Of a DNA stretch of 64,000 nucleotides, positions 19,697-28,723 are shown piece after piece. Both the position numbers and the translations under genes were made by a program. Source of the DNA: Escherichia fergusonii ATCC 35469 (GTDB taxonomy: Bacteria > Pseudomonadota > Gammaproteobacteria > Enterobacterales > Enterobacteriaceae). Every line of letters starts with the position of its first letter. Within the stretch, counting starts at the first letter, position 1. The stretch lies in contig NC_011740.1 of the NCBI RefSeq assembly GCF_000026225.1, forward strand, positions 4,030,001 to 4,094,000, given 5' to 3'. The notes beneath the pieces are model-generated. The model was not told where the DNA came from, ran no database searches, and was given only the letters and a program-made list of their open reading frames with translations.

Positions 19697-19707
19697 AAAT
19701 CAATCTC

Positions 19708-19734
19708 GCCGGGTACGACTCAGACGTACCCGGC
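19708..19734. terminator. Bidirectional terminator between yicH and yicI
   Basis: GCCGGGTACG, seven-base loop, CGTACCCGGC: ten perfect pairs, with ATTCTT on the right and AGATTGATTTTT (minus strand) on the left. It fits both convergent genes. Confidence 0.8.
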
Positions 19735-19747
19735 ATTCTTCAATAGA

Positions 19748-22066
19748 TTACAACGTAATTGTCAGCGCATTCCCTTGAGGCGTCACCACCAGCCCCTGCT
19801 CACTTTCAGCCTGCGAACCACCTTGCAGACCATTTACTTTCACAACATTGCGCAAGCACAGTGTCCAGTTCCTCGCCTCGCCCGCACCAGTCACAGTAAT
19901 CGTGTTACCAGTACGTGTTGCTTTTAGAGTAAAGATCACCGAACCGTCAGCAGCGGGCACTTCACAGACGGCTTCATGCCCGTCTTGCAGATTAAAGAGG
20001 TGGAATGCCGTGCCTTCGTGCCACGCGTAATCGGGACGTTGATCGTTGTTGCCCAACGCCAGTAGGGTGTTATCACGCACATAAACGGGCAGACTCAGGA
20101 AGCCGTGCTGCTGTTTATGCCAGCGACTACCGTCGAGTTCATCGTTGTGCCACAGATGTGTCCAGCGACCTTCCGGCAGGTAGAACTGCACATCGCCCGC
20201 TTCAGTGAACACCGGCGCAACCATCACGTTGTCGCCTAACATGTATTGACGGTCAAGGTAATCACAAGCCGGATCGTCCGGGAACTCCATCATCATGGCC
20301 CGCATCATCGGCGTCCCCCGCGCATTCGCACGAGCAGCTTCACGATACAGATACGGCATCATGCGGCATTTCAGTTGCGTGAAGAAGCGCACCACATCAC
20401 AGGACTCATCATCGTAGGCCCACGGCACACGATAAGATTTGCTGCCATGTAAACGGCTATGGCTGGAGAGCAAACCAAACGCGCACCAGCGTTTGTAAAC
20501 GTGCGCCGGAGCGGTATTCTCAAAGCCGCCGATATCGTGGCTCCAGAAGCCAAAACCAGAAAGGCCAATAGACAAACCACCGCGCAGGCTTTCCGCCATT
20601 GATTCGTAGTTAGCGTAACAGTCGCCACCCCAATGTACCGGGAATTTCTGCGCACCGACGGAGGCCGAGCGGGCAAACAAGACAGCTTCCTCCTCACCGA
20701 CGGTTTCCTTGAGCACGTTCCACACCAGTTCATTGTAGATGTACGCATAATGGTTATGCATTTTCTGCGGATCGGAACCGTCAAACCACTGAACATCGGT
20801 TGGTATACGTTCGCCAAAGTCGGTCTTAAAGCAATCAACGCCCATCGCGACCAGACCTTTCAGTTTATCGGCGTACCATTTGCAAGCATCCGGATTGGTA
20901 AAGTCATAAATCGCCAGACCTGGCTGCCATTTATCCCACTGCCACAGCGAACCGTCCGGGCGTTTGAGTAAATAGCCTTTCTCTTGTAACTCTTTAAAGA
21001 CAGGGGATTTTTGCCCGATATAGGGGTTAATCCAGACGCAGATTTTCAGCCCTTTCGCTTTCAGGCGGCGGATCATCCCTTCCGGGTCCGGGAAAGTCAG
21101 CGGGTCCCACTCAAAATCGCACCACTGGAAGGCTTTCATCCAGAAACAGTCAAAGTGGAAAACATGCAGTGGCAGATTGCGTTCCGCCATACCATCGATA
21201 AAGCTGTTAACCGTCGCTTCGTCGTAGTTGGTGGTAAATGAAGTGGTTAGCCACAGGCCGAAGGACCACGCGGGCGGCAGCGCCGGACGACCAGTAAAAC
21301 GGGTATAACGATCAAGTACCGCTTTCGGCGTCGGGCCGTCGATAACAAAGTATTCGAGGTATTCACTCTCAACGCTGAACTGCACTTTGGAGACTTTCTC
21401 CGATCCCACTTCAAAAGAGACGCATTGAGGATGATTGACCAGTACACCATAACCACGGTTAGTCATATAGAACGGAATATTTTTATACGCCTGTTCAGTA
21501 CTCGTGCCGCCGTCCCGGTTCCAGGTCTCTACCGTCTGGCCATTGCGCACCAGGGCAGTAAAGCGCTCTCCCAGACCGTAAACTGTTTCGCCAACGCCAA
21601 GATCCAGCCGCTCAAACATATAATTTCGTTGATTATTCGTGTCCTGCACGTAGCCATTATTTTTCACCTGACTACCGGTAATACGTTCGCCGTTACGCAG
21701 AAAATCCAGTGACCAGAACTCACCTTTGCTGACACGCGCACTTAAGTTGCCACTTTTAAACTCAGCGTAACGTTCTGTGTTTTCGATTGTGACCTTCACG
21801 TCCTGCAAAATATTGAGCGGATAATGAGGACCGTTATTCAGCGCCCCCTGAAAATGCTCAATCCGTACACCGACAATACCTTCCTGTGGGGAGAAAAAGC
21901 GCAGCGTAAATAAAGGTGTATCAAGCTGCCAGGTACGTTCACGCACATCACGGGGGGCAGCATAGACCACCATTTCATTACCCTGCTGTTCAACCTCGAA
22001 CACCTGAAGCGGGTGAATCAAATTGAGGCCAGGTTGAATCAACCAGTTTCCATCGCTAATTTTCAT
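19748..22066 (-). CDS. yicI: Alpha-xylosidase YicI (GH31)
   Basis: Cytosolic glycoside hydrolase family 31 enzyme of 772 residues that releases alpha-linked xylose, for example from isoprimeverose. The nucleophile motif KTDFGE and the acid/base region HWGGDC are present, as is the GH31 segment CVWINPYIGQ. It lies ten bases behind yicJ, its transporter partner, so the two form an operon. The start MKISDGNWLIQPG is supported by the short gap to yicJ and by the family length. Confidence 0.97.
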   Translation of the reverse strand: MKISDGNWLIQPGLNLIHPLQVFEVEQQGNEMVVYAAPRDVRERTWQLDTPLFTLRFFSPQEGIVGVRIEHFQGALNNGPHYPLNILQDVKVTIENTERYAEFKSGNLSARVSKGEFWSLDFLRNGERITGSQVKNNGYVQDTNNQRNYMFERLDLGVGETVYGLGERFTALVRNGQTVETWNRDGGTSTEQAYKNIPFYMTNRGYGVLVNHPQCVSFEVGSEKVSKVQFSVESEYLEYFVIDGPTPKAVLDRYTRFTGRPALPPAWSFGLWLTTSFTTNYDEATVNSFIDGMAERNLPLHVFHFDCFWMKAFQWCDFEWDPLTFPDPEGMIRRLKAKGLKICVWINPYIGQKSPVFKELQEKGYLLKRPDGSLWQWDKWQPGLAIYDFTNPDACKWYADKLKGLVAMGVDCFKTDFGERIPTDVQWFDGSDPQKMHNHYAYIYNELVWNVLKETVGEEEAVLFARSASVGAQKFPVHWGGDCYANYESMAESLRGGLSIGLSGFGFWSHDIGGFENTAPAHVYKRWCAFGLLSSHSRLHGSKSYRVPWAYDDESCDVVRFFTQLKCRMMPYLYREAARANARGTPMMRAMMMEFPDDPACDYLDRQYMLGDNVMVAPVFTEAGDVQFYLPEGRWTHLWHNDELDGSRWHKQQHGFLSLPVYVRDNTLLALGNNDQRPDYAWHEGTAFHLFNLQDGHEAVCEVPAADGSVIFTLKATRTGNTITVTGAGEARNWTLCLRNVVKVNGLQGGSQAESEQGLVVTPQGNALTITL

Positions 22067-22075
22067 TGCCGTTCC

Positions 22076-23458
22076 TTAGTTCTGCACTTCTTGAGAGGTG
22101 AATTGTTGCTGGCAACGGCGTTTGCCCTGGGCCAGCTGTTCCATAACGGTTTTCAGATTGTGCGTCGTGAGTGAGTAGTAGCGTTTAGCGATAATCGCGC
22201 TCAGCAAATAACAGATCGCCGGAACAATCGTGAATAACGCGATAATGATGCTAATCGTGGCGCTGTTCTGCGCTTTTTCTGCCGCATCATATCCGCCATA
22301 AGCCAGCATCCAGCCGATAAGAGCGCCGCCGAAGGCCAACCCCAGTTTGAGCACAAACAACGTGCCAGCAAAACTGATCCCGGTAAGGCGTTTACCATTG
22401 CACCACTCGCCGTAGTCGACGGTATCGGACATCATTACCCACTGGATAGGTGTCACCAGTTGATGCAACACACCAATCACGAAGATGAAGACAAACATGG
22501 TGATGCTGGCCTGCATAGGAACAAAGAACATCGCCAGGCTAATCACTGCCAGCAGGGCGTTCGTCCACCAGAAGATAGTGACTTTACATTTCCAGTCGGT
22601 CAGCGGTTTTGCCAGTGCGGAACCAATCAGGTTACCCACGCAATAAGTGGTGAGAAAAGCGACAAACACTTCCGGCGTACCCAAAATCCATGTGACGTAA
22701 TACATCATCGCCCCACCGCGTACGCACACCGCCAGGATATTGAAAATGGTTAGTAAACCGACAATCCGCCACTGGTCGTTTTGCCAGATATCACGTAAAT
22801 CTTCCCGCATAGACGTCGTTGTAGGTGGTGCTTCAACGCGTTCTTTAGTGGTGAAGAAACAAAATGCCAGCATCATAAATGCCACCACGGAAAGGACCGC
22901 GATTCCGCCCTGGAAACCGAGTGGTTTATTATCACCACCAATTAAATTAACCAGTGGCATCATCAGCACAGTAGAGAGCATGCCTCCCGCGGTCGCCAGC
23001 ACAAAACGCCAGGATTGCAGCGAGATACGCTGAGTCGGGTCATTGGTGATTACACCACCTAATGCGCAGTAAGGGATATTGACGATGGTATAAAGTAAGG
23101 TAAGCAGGGTGTAAGTAATTGCTGCATAAATCATTTTTCCGTTCATACTGAGATCTGGCGTGCTATAGGCCAGTACACAGACGATCCCGAATGGCAGTGC
23201 GCCAAACAGTACCCACGGACGAAATTTACCCCAGCGAGAGCGCGTTCGATCGGCCAACAATCCCATGCAAGGATCGGAAATCGCATCCAGTGCACGAGCG
23301 ACCAAAAACATGGTTCCGACAAATCCGGCAGGAATGCCAAAAATATCGGTATAAAAGAACATCATATATAACATTACGTTATCGAAAATAATGTGGCTGG
23401 CGGCGTCTCCCATGCCATAACCAATTTTCTCTTTAACGGACAACACTTCACTCTTCAT
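22076..23458 (-). CDS. yicJ: GPH-family sugar:cation symporter YicJ
   Basis: Twelve-segment MelB-type permease of 460 residues, probably importing the alpha-xyloside hydrolysed by YicI. The family start KEKIGYGMGDAASHIIFD and loop LADRTRSRWGKFRPW are clear. I start at MKSEVLSVKEK, behind a visible AAGGA ribosome site; an upstream ATG adds 19 unsupported residues. Divergent from selC. Confidence 0.95.
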   Translation of the reverse strand: MKSEVLSVKEKIGYGMGDAASHIIFDNVMLYMMFFYTDIFGIPAGFVGTMFLVARALDAISDPCMGLLADRTRSRWGKFRPWVLFGALPFGIVCVLAYSTPDLSMNGKMIYAAITYTLLTLLYTIVNIPYCALGGVITNDPTQRISLQSWRFVLATAGGMLSTVLMMPLVNLIGGDNKPLGFQGGIAVLSVVAFMMLAFCFFTTKERVEAPPTTTSMREDLRDIWQNDQWRIVGLLTIFNILAVCVRGGAMMYYVTWILGTPEVFVAFLTTYCVGNLIGSALAKPLTDWKCKVTIFWWTNALLAVISLAMFFVPMQASITMFVFIFVIGVLHQLVTPIQWVMMSDTVDYGEWCNGKRLTGISFAGTLFVLKLGLAFGGALIGWMLAYGGYDAAEKAQNSATISIIIALFTIVPAICYLLSAIIAKRYYSLTTHNLKTVMEQLAQGKRRCQQQFTSQEVQN

Positions 23459-23713
23459 CTGCTTTTCCTTGATGCTATAGGGGTGCTGAGACCGATAACG
23501 CATTTTGTAAACCATCCCTGTGAGAGCGAATATTCCGATATCTGGTTATTAATTTATGATTCTTGTTTTATGTGATCGTGGTAGCGTTAACTCTGCCTAT
23601 ATATCATTGTAAAATATGAATTTTATATAAATTATAATGTTTACGTGATAATACGCTGCGTGTATTAGGCGGAAAAAAATGTTCTGGGGGATGTAGAAAC
23701 TCAAGGAACTAGC

Positions 23714-23719
23714 TATAAT
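23714..23719 (+). promoter_or_regulatory. -10 element of selC
   Basis: Perfect TATAAT followed by the GC-rich GCGCCCCGCC discriminator, about 30 bases before the mature tRNA, as expected for a stringent stable-RNA promoter. The -35 is poor. Confidence 0.7.
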
Positions 23720-23750
23720 GCGCCCCGCCTCCATGTAGCAATCGAGGCGC

Positions 23751-23845
23751 GGAAGATCGTCGTCTCCGGTGAGGCGGCTGGACTTCAAATCCAGTTGGGG
23801 CCGCCAGCGGTCCCGGGCAGGTTCGACTCCTGTGATCTTCCGCCA
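23751..23845 (+). tRNA. selC: tRNA-Sec (anticodon UCA)
   Basis: 95-nt selenocysteine tRNA. The acceptor GGAAGATC pairs with GATCTTCC before GCCA, giving the 8-bp acceptor stem peculiar to tRNA-Sec. The anticodon loop CTTCAAA carries TCA for UGA codons, and a long variable arm GGGGCCGCCAGCGGTCCC follows. selC is a classic target for integration of pathogenicity islands and P4-like elements, and the DNA immediately after it differs here from K-12. Confidence 0.99.
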
Positions 23846-23897
23846 ATTTGCCTCTCCTGAACTCTCCCGACGTCAACAACACTCCTTCGGAGGCGAC

Positions 23898-24935
23898 ATG
23901 TCAGACAAAGACTTAACCCAGCCCCCAGCAGGCGAATTTATTATGTTTGCCAGCGGTGACGGTGCAGTGCGCGTTGAATGTCGCTTTGAACAAGAAACAC
24001 TCTGGCTCCCTCAGGCAACCATCGCAAACCTTTATCAGATCACTCCTCAGGCCGTCACTCAGCACATTAAAGCGATCTATGAAGAAGGTGAACTTGACCA
24101 AAACGCAACCTGTAAGTCTTACTTACAAGTTCAACAGGAAGGTAACCGCCAGGTAAGTCGCAATAAGCTACATTACAGCCTGCCCGTAATACTCGCTGTC
24201 GGCTATCGCGTTCGCTCGCCTCGAGGCACGCAATTCCGCCAGTGGGCAACGCAGACGCTTCAGGAATACCTGATCAAAGGTTTTGTGATGGACGATGAGC
24301 GGCTGAAGAATCCGCCTGTCGGTTCATCGGTTGTGCCCGACTATTTTGCTGAGATGCTCGAACGCATCCGCGATATTCGCGCCAGCGAGCGTCGGGTATA
24401 TTTGCGGGTGCGGGAGATCTTTGCTTTAGCTGCCGACTATCAACCATCACTAAAAGAAACCACGCAATTTTTTCAAACCATCCAGAATAAACTGCATTTT
24501 GCCTGTACCGGGCATACGGCTGCGGAACTCATCCACAAACGAGCAGATGCCAGCCAGCCGCACATGGGCTTGACCAGTTATAAAGGTGAAGAGGTACGTA
24601 AGGGCGACGTGACGGTGGCAAAAAATTATCTCACCCAGGATGAGGTCAGCGAACTTAATCGCGTGGTTAATATGTGGCTGGATTTTGCCGAGGATCAGGC
24701 CCGTCGTCGTCAGCAGGTCTTTTTGCGCGACTGGCAGGATAAGCTGGATCAGTTCCTGCAATTTAACGACCGTGAGGTTCTACAGGGCGCGGGTAAAATC
24801 AGCAAGAAAATGGCCGATGAAAAAGCGCAGGTGGAGTATGTTCAGTTTGCCGAACAACAACGGCGCTTAAAAGAAGCCGAAGGTGAGAAGGATATTGAAC
24901 GTTTGCTGCAGTGGGATAAAACAACCAATAATTGA
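23898..24935 (+). CDS. RhuM-family protein next to selC
   Basis: 345-residue protein of the RhuM (virulence RhuM) family. The hallmark start is present: FASGDGAVRVECRFEQETLWLPQATIANLYQI..AVTQHI, an N-terminal helix-turn-helix-like region, then RNKLHYSLPVILAVGYRVRSPRGTQFRQWAT. Family members occur in genomic islands, including Salmonella SPI-3, which is also at selC; the biochemical role is not known to me. I start at the ATG with GGAGG eight bases upstream, not at an earlier codon inside selC. It lies 52 bp past the tRNA, where K-12 has setC. No integrase gene is beside it. The C-terminal half is charged and helical. Confidence 0.9.
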   Translation: MSDKDLTQPPAGEFIMFASGDGAVRVECRFEQETLWLPQATIANLYQITPQAVTQHIKAIYEEGELDQNATCKSYLQVQQEGNRQVSRNKLHYSLPVILAVGYRVRSPRGTQFRQWATQTLQEYLIKGFVMDDERLKNPPVGSSVVPDYFAEMLERIRDIRASERRVYLRVREIFALAADYQPSLKETTQFFQTIQNKLHFACTGHTAAELIHKRADASQPHMGLTSYKGEEVRKGDVTVAKNYLTQDEVSELNRVVNMWLDFAEDQARRRQQVFLRDWQDKLDQFLQFNDREVLQGAGKISKKMADEKAQVEYVQFAEQQRRLKEAEGEKDIERLLQWDKTTNN

Positions 24936-25043
24936 CCATCAGCAATCTACTACTGTATGCATACCCCCCAAATTACATGTGCAATAATTTCACTATGACA
25001 TTACAATCCATGGTGAAAATAACACTGCACAAGGATTGTCATC

Positions 25044-25625
25044 ATCAAACTCATCGGAACGATTTTTTCTATCGCCATTGGTGTAATACTGATAGTAAGT
25101 ATCCTTTCAGGAGATTACTTTTGCCGTGTGGGGCATGGCACTTGTAAAGCAGCCAAAAGCGCGAGGCATTTAATTGAAAGCAAAGAGAAAAACAGAAGTA
25201 GTCGAGTCAAGGTCTTTAGTACGCGTATTAATTTGAGTCATCCAGCGGCATCCTGGCAAGCAACTCAAACTTGCGCTAACAATATATTCAATCTGTTTCA
25301 AAACAATAATGCCCTTTATTTATTCGAAAACGATAATAAAATTGAACTGCGTATGGGGTATGATTCTTTTTTCTCTATTGAAACGATTGATAAAATTCAC
25401 AAAGAAAACATCAAAGAAATCAAACTAAAAAATGAGACAACATATGTTTCCCTGCCTAATCCAACCATTTTAATAACCACGACATCAACACCTGAACGAC
25501 AGTTTTCTATTTCTGTTCTGGATGATGGCAACAAAGAAAATTTACCTACCGATACCGCACCTTGTTTTACAATTGATATTCCTGATGAATATACTAAAGC
25601 CATAGAACTATTGAACATTAAATAA
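25044..25625 (+). CDS. Small membrane-anchored protein, no standard start codon
   Basis: The frame is open from 25023 but has no ATG, GTG or TTG until GTG 25128, which would cut into the protein. Reading from ATC 25044 gives IKLIGTIFSIAIGVILIVSIL, a single membrane anchor, then a soluble domain of about 160 residues with four Cys near the anchor and in the middle. AAGGA sits eight bases before 25044, so an original ATG there has probably become ATC. The body is AT-rich (about 35% GC by eye), unlike the neighbours. I do not recognise the family. It may be translated from ATC or ATT, from GTG 25128 as a shorter form, or be dead. Confidence 0.55.
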   Translation: MKLIGTIFSIAIGVILIVSILSGDYFCRVGHGTCKAAKSARHLIESKEKNRSSRVKVFSTRINLSHPAASWQATQTCANNIFNLFQNNNALYLFENDNKIELRMGYDSFFSIETIDKIHKENIKEIKLKNETTYVSLPNPTILITTTSTPERQFSISVLDDGNKENLPTDTAPCFTIDIPDEYTKAIELLNIK

Positions 25626-25802
25626 TTAAATTTCATATTGCGTTTTTAGTGAGATTTTTTAAATGCCATATGAATAATTGTTATATGTCATTATTTCACC
25701 CATTCACTAAAACTGAATGATTACTCTACTCCCCCACAGTCATCGGTAGTGGTATCCTTGACGCATATTGATGAAAAGACAAAACTGAATGCCGAGGAAA
25801 AT

Positions 25803-26705
25803 ATGAGTTCGAGCAGAAAAGGAATGCTGAACGTACTGATTGCTGCCGTATTGTGGGGAAGTTCAGGCGTTTGTGCGCAATATATTATGGAACAAAGCCA
25901 GATGTCGTCGCAGTTTTTAACTATGACACGTCTGATTTTCGCTGGGTTTATTCTACTGACGCTCTCTTTTGTCCACGGTGATAAAGTTTTTTCGGTACTA
26001 CAAAATCGTCATGACGCACTGCGACTACTGATTTTTTCTATCGTGGGCGCACTCACCGTGCAACTGACCTTCTTGCTCACTATTGAGAAATCAAACGCGG
26101 CCACCGCGACAGTGCTGCAATTTTTATCACCTACCATTATCGTCGCCTGGTTTGCCATCGCCCGTAAGGCTCGCCCTGGGATTCTGGTATTGACCGCTAT
26201 TTTTACTTCACTAATCGGTACTTTTTTGTTGGTCACTCATGGCGATCCCACTTCTTTATCCATTTCTCCCGCCGCGCTTTTCTGGGGAATAGCCTCAGCG
26301 TTTGCCGCCGCGTTTTATACCACTTACCCTTCCACGCTTATCGCCCGTTACGGGACGTTACCTATTGTCGGCTGGAGTATGTTATTAGGTGGCCTGATTC
26401 TTCTGCCTTTTTACGCCAGACAAGGCACTCACTTTATGGTGAATGGCAGTTTGATACTGGCCTTTTTCTATCTGGTGGTGATCGGTACAGCGGTAACATT
26501 TAGCCTTTATTTGAAAGGCGCACAGTTAATTGGCGGACCGAAAGCCAGTATATTGAGTTGTGCTGAACCGTTAAGCAGTGCTTTTTTGTCACTACTGCTG
26601 TTGGGTATTACCTTCACCGTACCGGACTGGTTAGGTACATTGCTGATTCTCTCATCGGTGATCTTAATTTCAATGGACTCCCGTCGTCGTATCAGAAAAG
26701 CCTGA
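25803..26705 (+). CDS. yicL: DMT-superfamily (EamA) transporter YicL
   Basis: Ten-helix inner-membrane transporter of the drug/metabolite superfamily, 300 residues, with two EamA repeats (AAVLWGSSGVCAQYIM and FWGIASAFAAAFYTTYP). The substrate is unknown. GAGGAAA precedes the chosen ATG, giving MSSSRKGMLNV; an in-frame upstream codon would add 18 residues. Its sequence differs from K-12 YicL, as I recall it, by more than neighbouring core genes do. Confidence 0.92.
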   Translation: MSSSRKGMLNVLIAAVLWGSSGVCAQYIMEQSQMSSQFLTMTRLIFAGFILLTLSFVHGDKVFSVLQNRHDALRLLIFSIVGALTVQLTFLLTIEKSNAATATVLQFLSPTIIVAWFAIARKARPGILVLTAIFTSLIGTFLLVTHGDPTSLSISPAALFWGIASAFAAAFYTTYPSTLIARYGTLPIVGWSMLLGGLILLPFYARQGTHFMVNGSLILAFFYLVVIGTAVTFSLYLKGAQLIGGPKASILSCAEPLSSAFLSLLLLGITFTVPDWLGTLLILSSVILISMDSRRRIRKA

Positions 26706-26818
26706 CAACCTGGCACTTCTTACTGATTGCGCCATACATATTTCGTACAGGTAGATGAGGGAAACAAAAGCTGTCTACACTTACTCTTTATACAATGTGG
26801 AGCTAAAAGGGTGAGTCC

Positions 26819-27112
26819 ATGAAACCAACGATGCTGTTGCTTATTACTGCCTTTTTCATCTTGCCAGGCCTCGCACTGGCCGATTCACCATTCAGTTCGC
26901 TGCAATCGGCAAATGAAAAAAAGACCGTATTAGCTGATTTACGGAAAATATGTACTCCACAAGCGTCAATATCAGAGGAGGCCTGGGAAAAGATGATGTT
27001 GTCTGACGAAAGTAATCAGCAGCACATCCGTGAGGCTATTGTGGCGATGGAACGCAATAACCAGAACAATTACTGGGAAGCGTTAGGCAAGGTTGAATGC
27101 CCGGATATGTAG
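26819..27112 (+). CDS. yicS: Small exported protein YicS
   Basis: 97 residues with a clear signal peptide (MKPTMLLLITAFFILPGLALA, cut before DSPF) and a short helical mature part with two Cys (KICTPQ and VECPDM). Function unknown. In K-12 nlpA lies between yicL and yicS; here the gap is only 113 bp and nlpA is absent. Confidence 0.9.
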   Translation: MKPTMLLLITAFFILPGLALADSPFSSLQSANEKKTVLADLRKICTPQASISEEAWEKMMLSDESNQQHIREAIVAMERNNQNNYWEALGKVECPDM

Positions 27113-27148
27113 ACGTGAAGTCGTCGCTTCACGTCACACATTTAGCAC

Positions 27149-28105
27149 TTAACGTGAACGTACATCGGGAATAATTAAATCACCACGCAAAACATATGAA
27201 CCCAGCATCGTCTGCGTTTTCTCGTTAAGCCAACTGACTATGCGGGCGGCCATTTCGTCCAGCGAATATTCTATCGCCGGAATGGTCGGTATCCCCGGAA
27301 GATGAACAGTACCCGCCAGACTAAATACCATAATGTCCTCAGGAACAGATTTATTAAACGCCTGCAATTGCGGTATCACCCGCTGTGCTTGCTGTTCATC
27401 AGCAACTAATAACGCATTAAAGTTCAGTGTTGAGGCGTTATTTAGCAGCTCCTGCAAGGCCACTGAGGAAGAGATTGCTTCCATAAAAACCAGATTACGG
27501 TTAAAGGGAAGAAAGTTTTTCTCCAGCGCGTGTTTATAGCCCAGTAAAACCTGGTCAGAAAATCCCATACCGTGTGGGTGGATGAGAGCGATTTGTCGTC
27601 TGTTCTGACTTATCAGATAGTTACAAGCGGTTTCAGTCGCGAATGTGTGGTCGAACTGAATACTGTTAACATCATTACCCGTCTCAAGGCAGTCCACCAG
27701 TATCACGTTTTCCTGATGAATATTCAGTGGGAAACGCGCACCAATAATCAGCACGTCATCACACAAACCACAGCTCAGCTCATCAAGGGCGTTCTTCACC
27801 TCGGCTTTATTGCTGGCGAAGCGAAGAAGTAGATGTTTTTGATGCTGGCTGAGATGTTTTTCCAGAGCGTAAAGATAACCGGTGGTCTGATTAATGTTTT
27901 CCTGAGCACAAATTACACCGATACAGCCCGTAGATTGCGTCAGCAGTGACTGCGCAATGACATTGGGACGATAGTTTAGCTCTTCGACGGCTTTCAATAC
28001 CGCGAGACGGCTGGCTTCTTTAACACCACGCGATCCGCTCAACACCCGAGATACCGTCGCTTTTGAAACGCCAGCCAAACGCGATACATCATTGATAGTA
28101 GACAT
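27149..28105 (-). CDS. LacI-family repressor of the adjoining PTS operon
   Basis: 318-residue LacI/GalR regulator. The N-terminal helix-turn-helix and hinge are textbook (TINDVSRLAGVSKATVSRVL at residues 3-22, NYRPNVIAQSL hinge), followed by a periplasmic-binding-like effector domain. It is divergent from the PTS operon, with a 290-bp shared control region holding two palindromes of the LacI type. GGGGAG precedes an ATGATG; I use the second ATG. It probably senses a phosphorylated beta-glucoside or glucose 6-phosphate product; this is inferred from context only. Confidence 0.9.
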   Translation of the reverse strand: MSTINDVSRLAGVSKATVSRVLSGSRGVKEASRLAVLKAVEELNYRPNVIAQSLLTQSTGCIGVICAQENINQTTGYLYALEKHLSQHQKHLLLRFASNKAEVKNALDELSCGLCDDVLIIGARFPLNIHQENVILVDCLETGNDVNSIQFDHTFATETACNYLISQNRRQIALIHPHGMGFSDQVLLGYKHALEKNFLPFNRNLVFMEAISSSVALQELLNNASTLNFNALLVADEQQAQRVIPQLQAFNKSVPEDIMVFSLAGTVHLPGIPTIPAIEYSLDEMAARIVSWLNEKTQTMLGSYVLRGDLIIPDVRSR

Positions 28106-28202
28106 CATTCTCCCCTGACAGAGCAGCCCTGGCTCCCACAATCCTGAATTCCTGTTGGCTTAAATATTAGCCGCTCGCAGTATAACTGTTTCCGTTTTTT
28201 AA

Positions 28203-28219
28203 TGGAAACCGATTTTCCA
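28203..28219. promoter_or_regulatory. Second, imperfect LacI-type operator
   Basis: TGGAAACCGATTTTCCA, the same half-sites as the perfect operator about 125 bp away but with one extra central base. It lies nearer the repressor start and could serve autoregulation or looping. Confidence 0.65.
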
Positions 28220-28291
28220 TGACACATCAAAACTGAGCTAATAATGATAAAAATGTGAACAGAATCGAAATAATAACGCGACTTTATAGCG

Positions 28292-28313
28292 AAATCTGAT
28301 AGCCGTCACAGTT
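28292..28313. promoter_or_regulatory. Probable CRP-cAMP site
   Basis: The core TCTGA-TAGCCG-TCACA matches the TGTGA-N6-TCACA consensus at nine of ten positions and is flanked by AAA. It lies about 15 bp upstream of the perfect operator, suggesting activation by CRP and repression by the LacI-type protein. Confidence 0.7.
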
Positions 28314-28327
28314 TGCATTTCCATGAA

Positions 28328-28343
28328 TGGAAACCGGTTTCCA
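28328..28343. promoter_or_regulatory. Perfect LacI-type operator
   Basis: TGGAAACCGGTTTCCA is a perfect 16-bp palindrome with the central CG typical of LacI/GalR operators, about 54 bp before the first PTS gene. Confidence 0.8.
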
Positions 28344-28396
28344 AATGATATCAAATCAATTGCGAAATAGATTTTTACATTCAGAGGATGTGTCAG

Positions 28397-28711
28397 ATGG
28401 TCAGGATTATGTTGTGTTGCTCTGCGGGGATGTCAACCAGTCTGCTGGTGAAAAAAATGGTCGAGGCCGCAGAAAGTAGAGAGCTACCGGTAGAGATAGA
28501 TGCCTACGGAGTTTCCGAATTTGATATTCAGTTTCCAAAATATCAGGTGGTGCTACTCGGACCGCAGGTAAAGTATATGTTAAACATGCTCGCAGAAAAG
28601 GCCGCCCCCCAGGGAATACCCGTGAAAGCCATTGATATGGCGGACTACGGAATGCAACGGGGTGACAAGGTGCTGGATTACGCTCTGTCGCTTATTGCAG
28701 CGACACATTAG
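28397..28711 (+). CDS. PTS IIB component, Lac/chitobiose type
   Basis: 104-residue phosphocarrier. The active-site loop CCSAGMSTS has the family Cys (Cys8 if MVRIMLC is the start), followed by the conserved VVLLGPQVKYML. It passes phosphate from IIA to the incoming sugar. AGAGG lies ten bases before the chosen ATG; an earlier ATG is too close to it. First gene of the operon, 12 bp before IIC. Confidence 0.93.
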   Translation: MVRIMLCCSAGMSTSLLVKKMVEAAESRELPVEIDAYGVSEFDIQFPKYQVVLLGPQVKYMLNMLAEKAAPQGIPVKAIDMADYGMQRGDKVLDYALSLIAATH

Positions 28712-28723
28712 AAAGGTGTCATT

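Noticed and set aside
24932..25147. 71-codon frame MTISNLLLYAYPPN upstream of the small membrane protein
   Set aside because: It overlaps the membrane-protein frame in another phase, has no ribosome site and an unlikely His/Cys-rich composition.
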